61,121 nt of DNA from positions 1 to 61,121 of the forward strand of contig JBGVNW010000032.1 of the NCBI GenBank assembly GCA_045125935.1, in the 5' to 3' direction. The position numbers and the translations under genes are program-made. This document shows positions 19,311-28,928 of this stretch, piece by piece. Numbering within the stretch: the stretch's first letter is position 1; each line of letters begins with the position of its first letter. This stretch comes from CAG-877 sp045125935 (GTDB lineage Bacteria; Bacillota_I; Bacilli_A; RF39; UBA660). The notes below the pieces were generated by a model, which did not search any database, was not told where the DNA came from, and saw nothing but the letters and a program-made list of their open reading frames with translations.

Positions 19311-19346
19311 AAAAAAACGCCTAATAGAAAAATAGACGTTTTTTTG
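19311..19346 (+). terminator. Terminator of the dehydrogenase gene
   Basis: AAAAAAACGCCTA / TAGACGTTTTTTT imperfect hairpin with T tail. Confidence 0.75.
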
Positions 19347-19374
19347 TTATACTTGTAAATAAGTGAGGTAAAAT

Positions 19375-20460
19375 ATGAAAAAATTAACATATATCATAAA
19401 TATAATATTATTAGGATTACTATATGGTGGAATATTAATTATTACAGACAATATAAATATTCCAAAAGAACAACTAAACATGTTATTAATAGTAGGAATT
19501 ACTTCTTGGGTAGCATACAATTACCTCCATATAATTATTCACGAAACGGGTCACTTAATCTTTGGGCTAATATCAGGATACAAATTTGTCTCATTCAGAA
19601 TTGCCAATATTATGTTAATAAAAGATAACAATAAATTTAAACTTAAAAAGTTTAGCTTATTAGGTACTGGTGGACAATGTCTAATGGAACCACCAAAACT
19701 AAAAAACGGAAAGATACCAGTTATTTTATATAATTTGGGTGGCGTAATAATGAACTTTATAATAAGCATATTAGTATTGATATTAGCACATTATATAAAC
19801 ATTCCATTACTTAAATATAGTTTAGAAATATTTGCCCTAATTGGAATATATTATGCTGTATTAAACGGATTACCACTAAGCGCTGAAATAAATACAGATG
19901 GATTAAATGCCATTTTACTAGCCAGAAATAAAGACGCTCAAAAATCATTCTGGATACAATTAATGGTTAATGCAGAACAAACAAAAGGAAAAAGAACTAA
20001 AGATATGCCTAATGAATGGTTTTATATGCCAACTGATGAAGAAATGAAAAATAATATGACCGCTACACTAGGAGTACTATATTGCGGAAAATTATTAGAT
20101 GAACACAAATTTAAAGAAACTAAAGAGGCTATTATCAAAGTATTAAAATTCAAGGAACAAATTGCTGGAGTACATAGATATCTACTTATAACAGATAGAA
20201 TATATTGCGAAATACTTGAAGGTAACTTAGAAAAAGCAAACAAACTTTTAACAGAATCACAAAAAAAATTTATGCACTCAATGAAAAACTTCCCATCAGT
20301 AATTAGAACTGAATATGCAATTGAAAAAATTATAAATAAAAATGTAGAAGAAAGTGAAAAGATTCTAAATAACTTTGAAAATATAAAAGAAAAATATCCA
20401 TACAAAAAAGACATAGAATTAGAAGAAGAATTAATTAACATTATTAAAAATAAAAAATAA
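19375..20460 (+). CDS. M50-type membrane zinc metalloprotease with helical C-terminal domain
   Basis: 361 residues. Hydrophobic helices flank HIIIHETGHLIFG, so the HExxH zinc site is at residue about 55. The second M50 motif is in LNGLPLSAEINTDG, with the Asp acting as the third zinc ligand. The residues after about 200 lose hydrophobicity and look like a TPR-type helical repeat domain, an unusual cytosolic addition compared with RseP. It probably performs regulated intramembrane proteolysis on an unknown substrate. GTGAGGTAAAAT precedes the ATG. Confidence 0.85.
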   Translation: MKKLTYIINIILLGLLYGGILIITDNINIPKEQLNMLLIVGITSWVAYNYLHIIIHETGHLIFGLISGYKFVSFRIANIMLIKDNNKFKLKKFSLLGTGGQCLMEPPKLKNGKIPVILYNLGGVIMNFIISILVLILAHYINIPLLKYSLEIFALIGIYYAVLNGLPLSAEINTDGLNAILLARNKDAQKSFWIQLMVNAEQTKGKRTKDMPNEWFYMPTDEEMKNNMTATLGVLYCGKLLDEHKFKETKEAIIKVLKFKEQIAGVHRYLLITDRIYCEILEGNLEKANKLLTESQKKFMHSMKNFPSVIRTEYAIEKIINKNVEESEKILNNFENIKEKYPYKKDIELEEELINIIKNKK

Positions 20461-20474
20461 CAAGCTTATAACAT

Positions 20475-20509
20475 AAAAGAGCCGGAAATAACATTCCGAC
20501 TCTTTTTTA
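20475..20509. terminator. Shared terminator between the M50 gene and fhs
   Basis: AAAAGAGCCGGAA / TTCCGACTCTTTT hairpin with T tract on the plus strand, abutting the stop codon of the convergent fhs. Confidence 0.8.
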
Positions 20510-22123
20510 GTCAAGACCAATAATTTTATCATCAACATAATCTATTCGTTCATAGTTAGGAACAATAGGTAAACCAGGCATTGTCATTATGTTTCCAAGT
20601 AGAACAGTTACAAATTCCGCACCATTATATAAACAAACATCACGTACTAAAACTGAAAAATCAGTTGGTGCACCAAGTTTTTTAGCATCATCAGAGAACG
20701 AATATTGTGTCTTAGCAACACAAATAGGAAGATGTGTTCTAGAATTTTCTTCTAAATGTTTTAACTTTTCTAAAGCCGTATCACTATACTGAATATCACT
20801 AGCATGATATATTTCAGTACATATTTTTTCTATTTTTTCTGTCAAAGTAAGACTATCTTCATATAATAGCTTAAATTCACTTTTTGTACTGCAACAAGAA
20901 ACTACTTTAGTAGCTAAGTCGATAGCACCTACTCCACCATCAACATAAGCTGTACTTATAGAAAATTCCGCACCAAGATTATGACAATAATCAGAAACAA
21001 CTTCAATCTCATTATCTGTATCTGTAACATACTTATTCAAACATACAACAACAGGTACCCCATATTTTTTTAAATTATCAATATGACGCCCTAAATTTGG
21101 AAGACCATCTTTCAATGCAGATAAATTTTCAGCTGAAATATTTTCTTTACTAACTCCACCATTATACTTTAAAGCTTTAATTGTTGCGACTAAAACAATA
21201 CAACTAGGCTCTAAATTAGCTTTACGACATTTAATATCTAAAAACTTTTCTGCTCCTAAATCAGCACCAAACCCAGCTTCTGTAACAACATAATCCCCCA
21301 AAGTCATACCAAGTTTAGTAGCAACAACAGTATTACAACCATGTGCAATATTAGCAAAAGGACCACCATGAATAATTGTTGGAGTATGCTCTAAAGTTTG
21401 AACCAGATTAGGCATAAAAGCATCTTTTAAAATAACAGTAAGTGCTCCTTCAATATTTAAATCCTTAGCATATATAAACTCATTTTTACTATTACAACCA
21501 ATAACAATATTACCAAGACGTCTTCTTAAATCATCCAATGAATCTGCCAAACAGAAAAGTGCCATAATTTCACTAGCAGCTGTTATTAAAAATGATTCTT
21601 CTCTACCAGCAAGCACAACCTTTCTAAGAGCACGATCATTAACATCCAAACATCTTTTAAAATTAACTTTCTGAATATCTAATTTATTACCATGAAAAAT
21701 ATGATTATCAATAGCAGAACACAATAAATCATTAGCTGCAGTTATAGCATGAAAATCACCTGTAAAATGCAAATTAATATCTTCCATAGGAATAACTTGA
21801 CTATATCCACCACCAGTTGCTCCACCTTTAATACCAAACACTGGTCCCATAGATGGCTCTCTCAAAACAATAACAGGATTCTTACCCAATTTATTCAATG
21901 CATCCCCTAAACCTATACTAACTGTAGTTTTCCCCTCTCCGTAAGGAGTTGGATTAATTGCAGTGACCAAAATAAGCTTTGCACTCTTTTTACCCTCAGA
22001 AAGTTTAATTTTAGCCTTATCATATCCATATAATAATAAATCATCTGCTGAAATATTAATTTTAGCAGCAATATCCCTAATATCTAACTTATTAGCTTTT
22101 TGTGCAATTTCTATATCTTTCAT
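20507..22123 (-). CDS. fhs: Formate-tetrahydrofolate ligase
   Basis: 538 residues, close to the usual ~555. The ATP site TPYGEGKTTVSIGLGDAL (about residue 58) and the signature GGPFANIAHGCNTV are present, along with VTEAGFGADLGAEKF. It makes 10-formyl-THF from formate, ATP and THF in the cytosol, feeding purine and fMet synthesis. Pyruvate formate-lyase elsewhere in this window is an obvious formate source. AGGTGAT lies 10 nt before the ATG. The 193 bp upstream hold the promoter of the divergent adhesin gene. Confidence 0.97.
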   Translation of the reverse strand: MKDIEIAQKANKLDIRDIAAKINISADDLLLYGYDKAKIKLSEGKKSAKLILVTAINPTPYGEGKTTVSIGLGDALNKLGKNPVIVLREPSMGPVFGIKGGATGGGYSQVIPMEDINLHFTGDFHAITAANDLLCSAIDNHIFHGNKLDIQKVNFKRCLDVNDRALRKVVLAGREESFLITAASEIMALFCLADSLDDLRRRLGNIVIGCNSKNEFIYAKDLNIEGALTVILKDAFMPNLVQTLEHTPTIIHGGPFANIAHGCNTVVATKLGMTLGDYVVTEAGFGADLGAEKFLDIKCRKANLEPSCIVLVATIKALKYNGGVSKENISAENLSALKDGLPNLGRHIDNLKKYGVPVVVCLNKYVTDTDNEIEVVSDYCHNLGAEFSISTAYVDGGVGAIDLATKVVSCCSTKSEFKLLYEDSLTLTEKIEKICTEIYHASDIQYSDTALEKLKHLEENSRTHLPICVAKTQYSFSDDAKKLGAPTDFSVLVRDVCLYNGAEFVTVLLGNIMTMPGLPIVPNYERIDYVDDKIIGLD

Positions 22124-22257
22124 ATTACTATCACCTAGAAATAATTATATCCTAAACTTGTAAAATAAAGAACCCAAAACTAAGCAATTATAAAAATTGA
22201 CTAATTAAAATTTAAAAATTAGTAAGCAATTAAATCAGAATTATTAAAATTATCAAT

Positions 22258-22286
22258 TTGCCGAATAAAAAAAGCCATGCTATCAT
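22258..22286 (+). promoter_or_regulatory. Promoter of the adhesin-sortase pair
   Basis: TTGCCG (22258-22263), a 17-bp spacer and TATCAT (22281-22286), followed by AAGGAGG before the ATG at 22317. Confidence 0.6.
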
Positions 22287-22316
22287 CAAAAGCATTAAGA
22301 AAAAGGAGGCAAAAAA

Positions 22317-24047
22317 ATGAAAAAAATAATAATTTTCTTAATAACAATATTAGCGATATTTCCAAAGCAAGCAATCGCAAAGAGTGAAAGTTTTTATGAA
22401 GGAGAATACATTAACAATATTTGGATGAATAAAATTACACCAGATAGAAATACAACCTATTATCAAAAAGCAAGATTCTTTCGTAATACTCTAACTAACG
22501 AAGCTGCCTATTGCATTGAACCTTTTAAAATGTTCAATAAAGACAGTTCATACGAAAGTACAACTACGCCAGACAATCTAACCAACGATCAAATAACAAG
22601 AATGAAACAACTTGCCTATTTAGGATATAATTATAACAACAGAAAAGGTAATGAATGGTATGCTGTTACACAACTTTTAATTTGGCAAACTGCTAATCCT
22701 GAAGGAGAATATTTTTTTACTGAAGGACTAAATGGCATAAAAATCGATAAATATCAATCATTAATTGATGAATTAAATAATGAAGTAAAAATTTACAATG
22801 AAAATCCGGAATTTAAAAAAGAATATTCAATAACCGCAAATGAAAAAATAGAAATAATAACAAATAATACTTCAAACATAATATACAAGGCAAATAATAA
22901 CTACACAAAAATAGAAGAAAACAAAATTACAATTGAAAACCTACCAATTGGTACACATGAAATTACAATTACAAAAGAAGACATTAACAATAATACTCCA
23001 ACCATATTTTACCAATCATCAGACAGTCAAAGTCTAATGTCGTTAGGTTCCATTGAACCACAAGAAATAAAATTAAAAATCAATGTAATTGAAACAGAAA
23101 TAAAAATTATAAAACTTGATAATGATACAAATTCAACAAAAACATCTGGAGAAGCCACTCTAGAAGGAACCACATTTCAACTATATGACGAAAATATGAA
23201 TAAACTTGAACAAATAAAAATTGATAAATCCTCAACAGCAGAAATTAAAAATTTACAGTTTGGAACATATTACTTAAAGGAAATTATTCCAGGAAAAGGA
23301 TATGAATTAGATAACACAACACATAAAATTGAAATAAACGAAACAACTCCTAAAGTTGAACTAAATATTAAAAACAAAGTAATAGAAGGAAACTTAGAAA
23401 TTAAAAAAGTATATGTAAATAACAAACAAAACTATCCTGAACCAAATATTATATTTAATATATATAATAATAAAAACGAACTGTATACAACAATAAAAAC
23501 TAATGATAAAGGATTTGCTACAATAAACTTACCATACGGTACATATAGAGTTGAACAAGCAAATACAACTGAAGGATATGACTATATTGAACCATTCGCA
23601 GTAACAATAAAAGACACATCAACACTTACATATAATCTAACAAATTATAAAATCGAAGGAAAGTTAGAACTAAATAAAGTTTATGTAAATAATGACGATG
23701 AATTACCTGAACCAAATATTATATTTAATATATATGATGATAAAAACGAACTGTATACAACAATAAAAACTAATGATAAAGGATTTGCTACAACAAACTT
23801 ACCATACGGCACATATAAAATCGAACAAGTAAATACAACTGAAGGATATGATTATGTAGAGCCATTTACAGTAACAATAAAAGACACATCAACACTTACG
23901 TATAATCTAACAAATTATAAAATTTACGTACCAAATACATACAATGAAAATAATAATTATTACACATTTATACAATTATTAATAAAAATAATAAGAAAGA
24001 TAATATATGCAAATAAAAATATTAATACTATTACTATTCATAGCTAA
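22317..24047 (+). CDS. Thioester-domain surface adhesin with Cna-B/SpaA repeats
   Basis: 576 residues: signal peptide (to about residue 22), then a thioester domain with the Cys of AAYCIEPF (about 65) and Gln of AVTQLLIWQ (about 119), the pair expected to form an internal Cys-Gln thioester that binds host surfaces covalently. Three SpaA/Cna-B-like domains follow, the last two nearly identical 90-residue repeats. Each has the Lys, Glu (LPYGTYRVEQ) and Asn (LTNYKI) expected for an isopeptide bond. The C terminus is a sorting-signal-like VPNTY, then a hydrophobic basic segment. The sortase gene overlaps its end by 41 nt. Confidence 0.88.
   Translation: MKKIIIFLITILAIFPKQAIAKSESFYEGEYINNIWMNKITPDRNTTYYQKARFFRNTLTNEAAYCIEPFKMFNKDSSYESTTTPDNLTNDQITRMKQLAYLGYNYNNRKGNEWYAVTQLLIWQTANPEGEYFFTEGLNGIKIDKYQSLIDELNNEVKIYNENPEFKKEYSITANEKIEIITNNTSNIIYKANNNYTKIEENKITIENLPIGTHEITITKEDINNNTPTIFYQSSDSQSLMSLGSIEPQEIKLKINVIETEIKIIKLDNDTNSTKTSGEATLEGTTFQLYDENMNKLEQIKIDKSSTAEIKNLQFGTYYLKEIIPGKGYELDNTTHKIEINETTPKVELNIKNKVIEGNLEIKKVYVNNKQNYPEPNIIFNIYNNKNELYTTIKTNDKGFATINLPYGTYRVEQANTTEGYDYIEPFAVTIKDTSTLTYNLTNYKIEGKLELNKVYVNNDDELPEPNIIFNIYDDKNELYTTIKTNDKGFATTNLPYGTYKIEQVNTTEGYDYVEPFTVTIKDTSTLTYNLTNYKIYVPNTYNENNNYYTFIQLLIKIIRKIIYANKNINTITIHS
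23385..23924 (+). repeat. Tandem 270-bp coding repeat (two units)
   Basis: Two head-to-tail units at 23385-23654 and 23655-23924 encode the last two Cna-B domains. Long blocks are identical at DNA level, for example around ATTATATTTAATATATA and AACGAACTGTATACAACA. Such units can expand or contract by recombination. Confidence 0.9.
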
Positions 24048-24558
24048 AATAATATTACCAACAGAAAACAATATGACAACACAAAAAATAAGTACATCTG
24101 TTAAAATACAGGAAAATAATACAACAGAACTATCAATAAATAAAGATGAGATAGAAATTGAAAATGTAATTGGTTCTATTATCATTCCAAGTATAAACTT
24201 AAATAATAATTTATATGATATTACAAGTAAATACAACAACATTGAAGAAAATGTTACCATCTTAAAATCATCAAATGACATTTCCAAAAAAGAAAGTTTA
24301 ATCATTTTAGCAGCACATTCAGGTCAAGGAAAAATTGCCTATTTTAACAACTTAAATAAATTAAAATTAAATGACACAATCATCCTAGAATATTATAATC
24401 AAAAGTATATATTTCAAGTTTCAAATATTTCAGAGCAAGAAAAAATAGGCTATATAAACATTCAGAAAAAAAACATTAGTCAATTAATATTGACAACATG
24501 TAGTACCACAAATAAAAATAAGCAATTAATAATAGAGTGCACAATAAAAGAGTCATAA
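24007..24558 (+). CDS. Sortase-like transpeptidase with atypical active site
   Basis: 183 residues with an N-terminal membrane helix and a short sortase beta-barrel. The catalytic His lies in ILAAHSGQG (about 101) and the Cys in LILTTCSTT (about 164). The third essential residue, the Arg of the strand after the Cys, is replaced: the aligned stretch reads NKNKQLIIECT, giving Lys-Gln where families have Lys-Arg. The gene begins inside the adhesin gene, so the two form a dedicated pair. If active it would attach the VPNTY-bearing adhesin to the wall. Lack of Arg makes activity uncertain. Confidence 0.85.
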   Translation: MQIKILILLLFIAKIILPTENNMTTQKISTSVKIQENNTTELSINKDEIEIENVIGSIIIPSINLNNNLYDITSKYNNIEENVTILKSSNDISKKESLIILAAHSGQGKIAYFNNLNKLKLNDTIILEYYNQKYIFQVSNISEQEKIGYINIQKKNISQLILTTCSTTNKNKQLIIECTIKES

Positions 24559-24571
24559 GACTCTTTTATTT
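24546..24571. terminator. Shared terminator of sortase and S41 protease genes
   Basis: AAAAGAGTC-ATAA-GACTCTTTT hairpin between the converging genes, overlapping the ends of both. Confidence 0.8.
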
Positions 24572-25813
24572 ACTAAGTATTTCAAGTGCTTTTTGATACT
24601 GTGAATCACTATCACTAGCAACAGAATAATAACTATCTTCAATTTCTACAAATTCGTCTGGAACAACACCTACTCCATTTAACCACTCACCTTTAGAAGT
24701 TAACCATTTTTGACTAGTATATTTTAAACTAGAACCAGTAGATAATTGAATAGCACTTTGAATAGTACCCTTTCCATAAGATGTAACTCCAACAACAGTT
24801 GCCTTTTTATAATTATCTTTGAAACTTGAAGCTAAAATTTCAGATGCAGAAGCTGAACCAGAATTAATTAAAACAACCACATCATAATTTCTAGTCTCCT
24901 TACTACTAGAATAAATGTTTTCAACACCTGATTTTGTTTCAATTTGATATAAAACTGTTTTCTTATTAAAGAATAAAGATAAAATTTTATTAACTTGATT
25001 TAAATGACCGCCTAAATTATCTCTTACATCTATAATCAATCCATCAATGTCATTTTTTTCTAAAGATGTCAAATGGTCCTTAAACTGATAATACGTATTA
25101 GCAGCAAAATTATCAATATCAATATAACCAATATTTTTATTATCTACACTTACAATCTTACTAGAAACAGAAGGGATAACAACAACGTCACGAGTAAGAG
25201 AATATGTTTTCTCTTCAGAACCTCGTTTAACCTTTACTTTAACATCTGTACCCTTTGTTCCAATCAATAAATCAGATAATTCACTTGATGAATAATTAGA
25301 AACATCTTTATCATCAACTCCAATGATGATATCACCAACTTCTAAACCAGCTATTTCAGCAGGACTATCTTTAAAAATATCTATAATTGAATTTCCAGTA
25401 TCAGAAAAAATTATTGTTGCACCTATACCAATATAACTGCCATCAATTTGTTGATTAAAATCAGTGGTTTCTGATTCATTCATATAATAAGAATACTCAT
25501 CGCCTAAAGCACCAACCATTCCATCAATAGCAGCATTAAGTAATTCTTCCTCTGTTACATCATTAAATGAATTTTCAAGTATTGTATCGTAAGTATTAAC
25601 AAGCTCTTCAACATATTTATCATCTGTACCAACAACAAGACCCTTACCATAAGTTAAAATACATCCTACAATTACCCCAAACAATATCGAAATAATTATA
25701 ACAACAATTACCTCAACGGTATTAAAAGAAGCTTTCTCTTCAGAATGAAAAACATTCTTTATTTTCTTTTTTAATCTGTTGAAATAATTCTTTCGCTTAT
25801 TTTTTAATTCCAT
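24566..25813 (-). CDS. S41 carboxyl-terminal processing peptidase
   Basis: 415 residues: basic N terminus, one membrane helix (about 35-57), PDZ domain (GSYIGIGATIIF...SPAEIAGLEVGDIIIGVDDKDVS) and the S41 catalytic core with Ser in GSASASEIL (about 318) and Lys in YGKGTIQ (about 346). These CtpA/CtpB-type enzymes cleave extracytoplasmic proteins near the C terminus. GAGG lies 7 nt before the second of two adjacent ATGs, hence the start at 25813. Confidence 0.93.
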   Translation of the reverse strand: MELKNKRKNYFNRLKKKIKNVFHSEEKASFNTVEVIVVIIISILFGVIVGCILTYGKGLVVGTDDKYVEELVNTYDTILENSFNDVTEEELLNAAIDGMVGALGDEYSYYMNESETTDFNQQIDGSYIGIGATIIFSDTGNSIIDIFKDSPAEIAGLEVGDIIIGVDDKDVSNYSSSELSDLLIGTKGTDVKVKVKRGSEEKTYSLTRDVVVIPSVSSKIVSVDNKNIGYIDIDNFAANTYYQFKDHLTSLEKNDIDGLIIDVRDNLGGHLNQVNKILSLFFNKKTVLYQIETKSGVENIYSSSKETRNYDVVVLINSGSASASEILASSFKDNYKKATVVGVTSYGKGTIQSAIQLSTGSSLKYTSQKWLTSKGEWLNGVGVVPDEFVEIEDSYYSVASDSDSQYQKALEILSK

Positions 25814-25917
25814 CATATCACCTCAGTATACTCTACTAATAGAATATCATAATAAGAAAAAAATTAAAACTTATTTTCCAAAAAATAAAAAGACTAAACA
25901 GTCTTTTTACAATATAA

Positions 25918-26445
25918 CTAATCTAAAGTTTCAGTAATGTCATCAACACCTTCAATATATTTATTAATTTTGCCATCAACAAATTTAATAAGTGTTGGAC
26001 CAGAAATTTGTAATTCAGAAGCCTTAGTAGCGTCATCATTTGACTCATCACTACTAAAACGTGAATTTAAGGCATTAGACATATCAACAGTATATACATA
26101 TGGTTCAGCATTAGAAGAACGATATGTATATACTAAAGATTCCAAATCAGAGCTAATTTCTTCATCCTTTGTTTCATAATATAAAACATAATATTCCTCA
26201 TCCTTTAATGAAAAACTAGTTCCAACTAATATTTCATCAAACTGAACTTCTACTTCATCAGATTCATCACTACTATTATCAGTATCATTATCTAAAATAA
26301 CTACCGTTAATAAATAGAATAAACCTAAAAATACTAAAACAAAAACTGTTATAATAAGTAACTGCTTAGCCTCTTCATTAACACCTTTAGTTTCTATTTC
26401 TTTTTTAACATTTTTTTCTACTTTTTTTGTATTTTTCTTTCCCAT
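25918..26445 (-). CDS. Membrane-anchored protein with thioredoxin-like C terminus
   Basis: 175 residues: a Lys-rich cytosolic start, one membrane helix (about residues 30-52), an acidic Asp/Ser linker, then a domain ending SGPTLIKFVDGKINKYIEG. That ending has the cis-Pro and final beta-hairpin of a thioredoxin fold, but there is no CxxC, so a redox role is unlikely. GGTGGTAAGG supports the ATG at 26445. A terminator hairpin (AAAAGACT/AGTCTTTT) follows at 25878-25908. Confidence 0.65.
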   Translation of the reverse strand: MGKKNTKKVEKNVKKEIETKGVNEEAKQLLIITVFVLVFLGLFYLLTVVILDNDTDNSSDESDEVEVQFDEILVGTSFSLKDEEYYVLYYETKDEEISSDLESLVYTYRSSNAEPYVYTVDMSNALNSRFSSDESNDDATKASELQISGPTLIKFVDGKINKYIEGVDDITETLD

Positions 26446-26494
26446 CCTTACCACCAAAATCATTATAACATAAGAAAAAAAGACGGTAAAGTCT

Positions 26495-27493
26495 TTATTT
26501 CATTGTGGGTAATACATTTATAGATTGAGCTATTTCAATTAATTCATCTTGTTCCAAAACATCACTAATAATATAATATTCAATTCCGTTACTTATCCAA
26601 GATAAGGAATTATTAGTCATAACACCTAAAGAATCCATTAATTGATAAGGTTCACCATAAGTAGGAATTACAGTTAATTCCTCTTCAACATTAACAGTTT
26701 CTTCTACAAGCAAGAATGGTTTATCACCATCAAAAGTCATAATCACCCTTTCACCAATATCTTTTTTTACTTTTTCCTCACTGACTAACTTTGTACCAGC
26801 AGGAATAACTAATGGATAAATATAATCATCAAGCTCCATAACATCATCAACAACATCATCAGAAACAGAATATGCGCTCATAACCGTATCTAAATCAAAA
26901 TAATCATCAGTAAACGTTGGAGAATAATCAATATCGTTAAATTTCATAGACATATAAACAATATCATTCTCATCATAAACATTAACTTCTTTTACATTTA
27001 AATCTTTATCCAAAGTAATTTTCTGACTAACTAACTTACTATTATTAGGATAATTTACATTTGTAGAAAAAACATATCCATCTTCAGTTTTCTTAAAAGT
27101 CCTATTCTCAGTATTCTTAACATCATTTAACAAAGCACCTAATAAATATATCTGGGAATTACTATAAGGCCAATCACTTTGGAACTTAAAACTCTTATTA
27201 AGTGCTGGCGTTAATACATATACACCATCTTCATTCTTTAAAATAATTTGTGTATGTCCATTAACAACATTTGTTAAACTAACTTTATAAAATTTATTCT
27301 TTTTATAACTAACTTCAACATCATAATTATATACATCTTCATTATTAACAATTTCCAAGTCACCAGAAAGTTTATAAGATGTTGCCTTCTCTATTTTGTT
27401 TTCAAAATCTTTAATAACATCTTTTTCAGTATATTTACCACACCCACTAACCAATACAAGTACGGTCAATAATAACGCAAATATTTTTTTCAT
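26495..27493 (-). CDS. Lipoprotein, possibly LolA/LppX-like fold
   Basis: 332 residues with signal peptide and lipobox LVLVSGCG (Cys at 19). The mature protein is a run of alternating beta strands (YKLSGDLEIVNNEDVYNYDVEVSYKK, QIILKNEDGVYVLTP), reminiscent of the half-barrel in LolA-like lipid or anti-sigma sensors of Gram-positives. No partner gene confirms this. A terminator hairpin (AAAGAC/GTCTTT) overlaps its end. Confidence 0.65.
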   Translation of the reverse strand: MKKIFALLLTVLVLVSGCGKYTEKDVIKDFENKIEKATSYKLSGDLEIVNNEDVYNYDVEVSYKKNKFYKVSLTNVVNGHTQIILKNEDGVYVLTPALNKSFKFQSDWPYSNSQIYLLGALLNDVKNTENRTFKKTEDGYVFSTNVNYPNNSKLVSQKITLDKDLNVKEVNVYDENDIVYMSMKFNDIDYSPTFTDDYFDLDTVMSAYSVSDDVVDDVMELDDYIYPLVIPAGTKLVSEEKVKKDIGERVIMTFDGDKPFLLVEETVNVEEELTVIPTYGEPYQLMDSLGVMTNNSLSWISNGIEYYIISDVLEQDELIEIAQSINVLPTMK

Positions 27494-27569
27494 AACTCAC
27501 CCCATATTAAATTCTAATTAATTATATGGCCATTAATCTCTAATATTACAAAAAAAAGAATAGCAAAAG

Positions 27570-28928
27570 CTATCCTTCCTTAGTAACTCTAATTTTAACT
27601 TCTTTAGTTTTTGGTTTATAAGTAAGACGAACATCTCCACCTTCAACATTGACTTTAACCTCATGTTCTCCAACACCATAATTACTTAAATCAACATAAG
27701 CTTTAATAGAAGATGAATCTAAATTCTCAATTATATCTGCACTACCAGAAACAACAACAGTTATTTCACTATCTTCCTTAGTTAAAGCCTGCGCTTTATA
27801 ACCAGAAGGAACATTTTCAGCACTTACTTTAATACCTTCAAATTCCTTAGATATTGAATTATCAACATTAACTTTTATCTTAATATTTTTAACACTAAGT
27901 TCTGTAATACCAGATGGTTTCTTCAATGTAACATTAAATTCTTTATCTTGATCCAAACCGTCAACATCAATTTCAACTTCTAAGTTTTCTAATTTTTCAA
28001 CAGCAGACTCATCACCATAAACTACTACTGATGTTACTTCACTATCAATAGATTTAATAGATTTACCTACAGCTAAAGAACCCTTAGGTACAATTTTTAT
28101 AGAAACCTCTTTACGTGGAGATGAAATAGTTACTTTAGCATCAACTGTTTTTGGTACAATTTCAACATCGATAATTTTACCATTAGTATCATAGGCTGCT
28201 AGAGGAACCTCTCTAACTGTAATCTCACCAGCTTCTGGATTTGGAATTTCATTAATATCAAGCAACGCTCTAACAGAAGCAACTTGCTCTAACTTATATG
28301 CCGCACCCTTAACAATAACTTCAGTTCTATCAAGTTCAACATTTTTAATTGATAATTTACTATCCAAATTATCTTGATGTAATAAATCATAAGTTAAGCT
28401 ACGAGTAGCACTTTCCTTATTATAAATTTTAACAGTTATCTTTGATGGATCTAATTTATATTCCAAAGACTTTAATCTTTGTGTATATTTTAGCGTAACC
28501 TCATGTGTACCAGGTTTTAAACCAGTTAAGTCAACAGAAACATTTTTAGAAGGCGATTGTTTAGCCAAAAATATATGTCTTCTTTGTCCAATAAGTGTAA
28601 TATCAACAGTTTCAGGAATTCCCTCGACTACATACAACTCCTCATTATAAATAGCTGTAACAGGTTGATTTTCAATAATTTCAGCATACTGATCAATCAT
28701 AATATCAGAATCTTTATCAATAATAATAAATACAGCAAATGCTAAAGCCAAACTAATTATCAATAAAGTCGACTTTTTTCCAATAATACGATCAATATTT
28801 TTTGAATTGTTTTTAAAAAATTCTGTAATAACTAAAATCAATTTAGTAATAGGAGTAATTAACCATTTATCAAAAAATGATCCGATGCAACGTATCAACC
28901 GTCCAATAATCCTAAGCATTTTCTTCAT
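27570..28928 (-). CDS. cdaR: CdaR-type YbbR-domain regulator of diadenylate cyclase
   Basis: 452 residues: one membrane helix (about residues 53-70) and four YbbR-like beta domains outside the cell, visible as repeats such as DITLIGQRRHI...VDLTGLKPGTHEVTLKY and ITVVVSGSADIIENLDSSSIKAYVDLSNYG. CdaR regulates CdaA activity. GAGGAAGAT lies 8 nt before the ATG at 28928, inside the end of cdaA, so the two are translationally coupled. The gene usually next, glmM, is absent; a terminator (GGATAGC/GCTATTC plus T run) follows. Confidence 0.92.
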   Translation of the reverse strand: MKKMLRIIGRLIRCIGSFFDKWLITPITKLILVITEFFKNNSKNIDRIIGKKSTLLIISLALAFAVFIIIDKDSDIMIDQYAEIIENQPVTAIYNEELYVVEGIPETVDITLIGQRRHIFLAKQSPSKNVSVDLTGLKPGTHEVTLKYTQRLKSLEYKLDPSKITVKIYNKESATRSLTYDLLHQDNLDSKLSIKNVELDRTEVIVKGAAYKLEQVASVRALLDINEIPNPEAGEITVREVPLAAYDTNGKIIDVEIVPKTVDAKVTISSPRKEVSIKIVPKGSLAVGKSIKSIDSEVTSVVVYGDESAVEKLENLEVEIDVDGLDQDKEFNVTLKKPSGITELSVKNIKIKVNVDNSISKEFEGIKVSAENVPSGYKAQALTKEDSEITVVVSGSADIIENLDSSSIKAYVDLSNYGVGEHEVKVNVEGGDVRLTYKPKTKEVKIRVTKEG

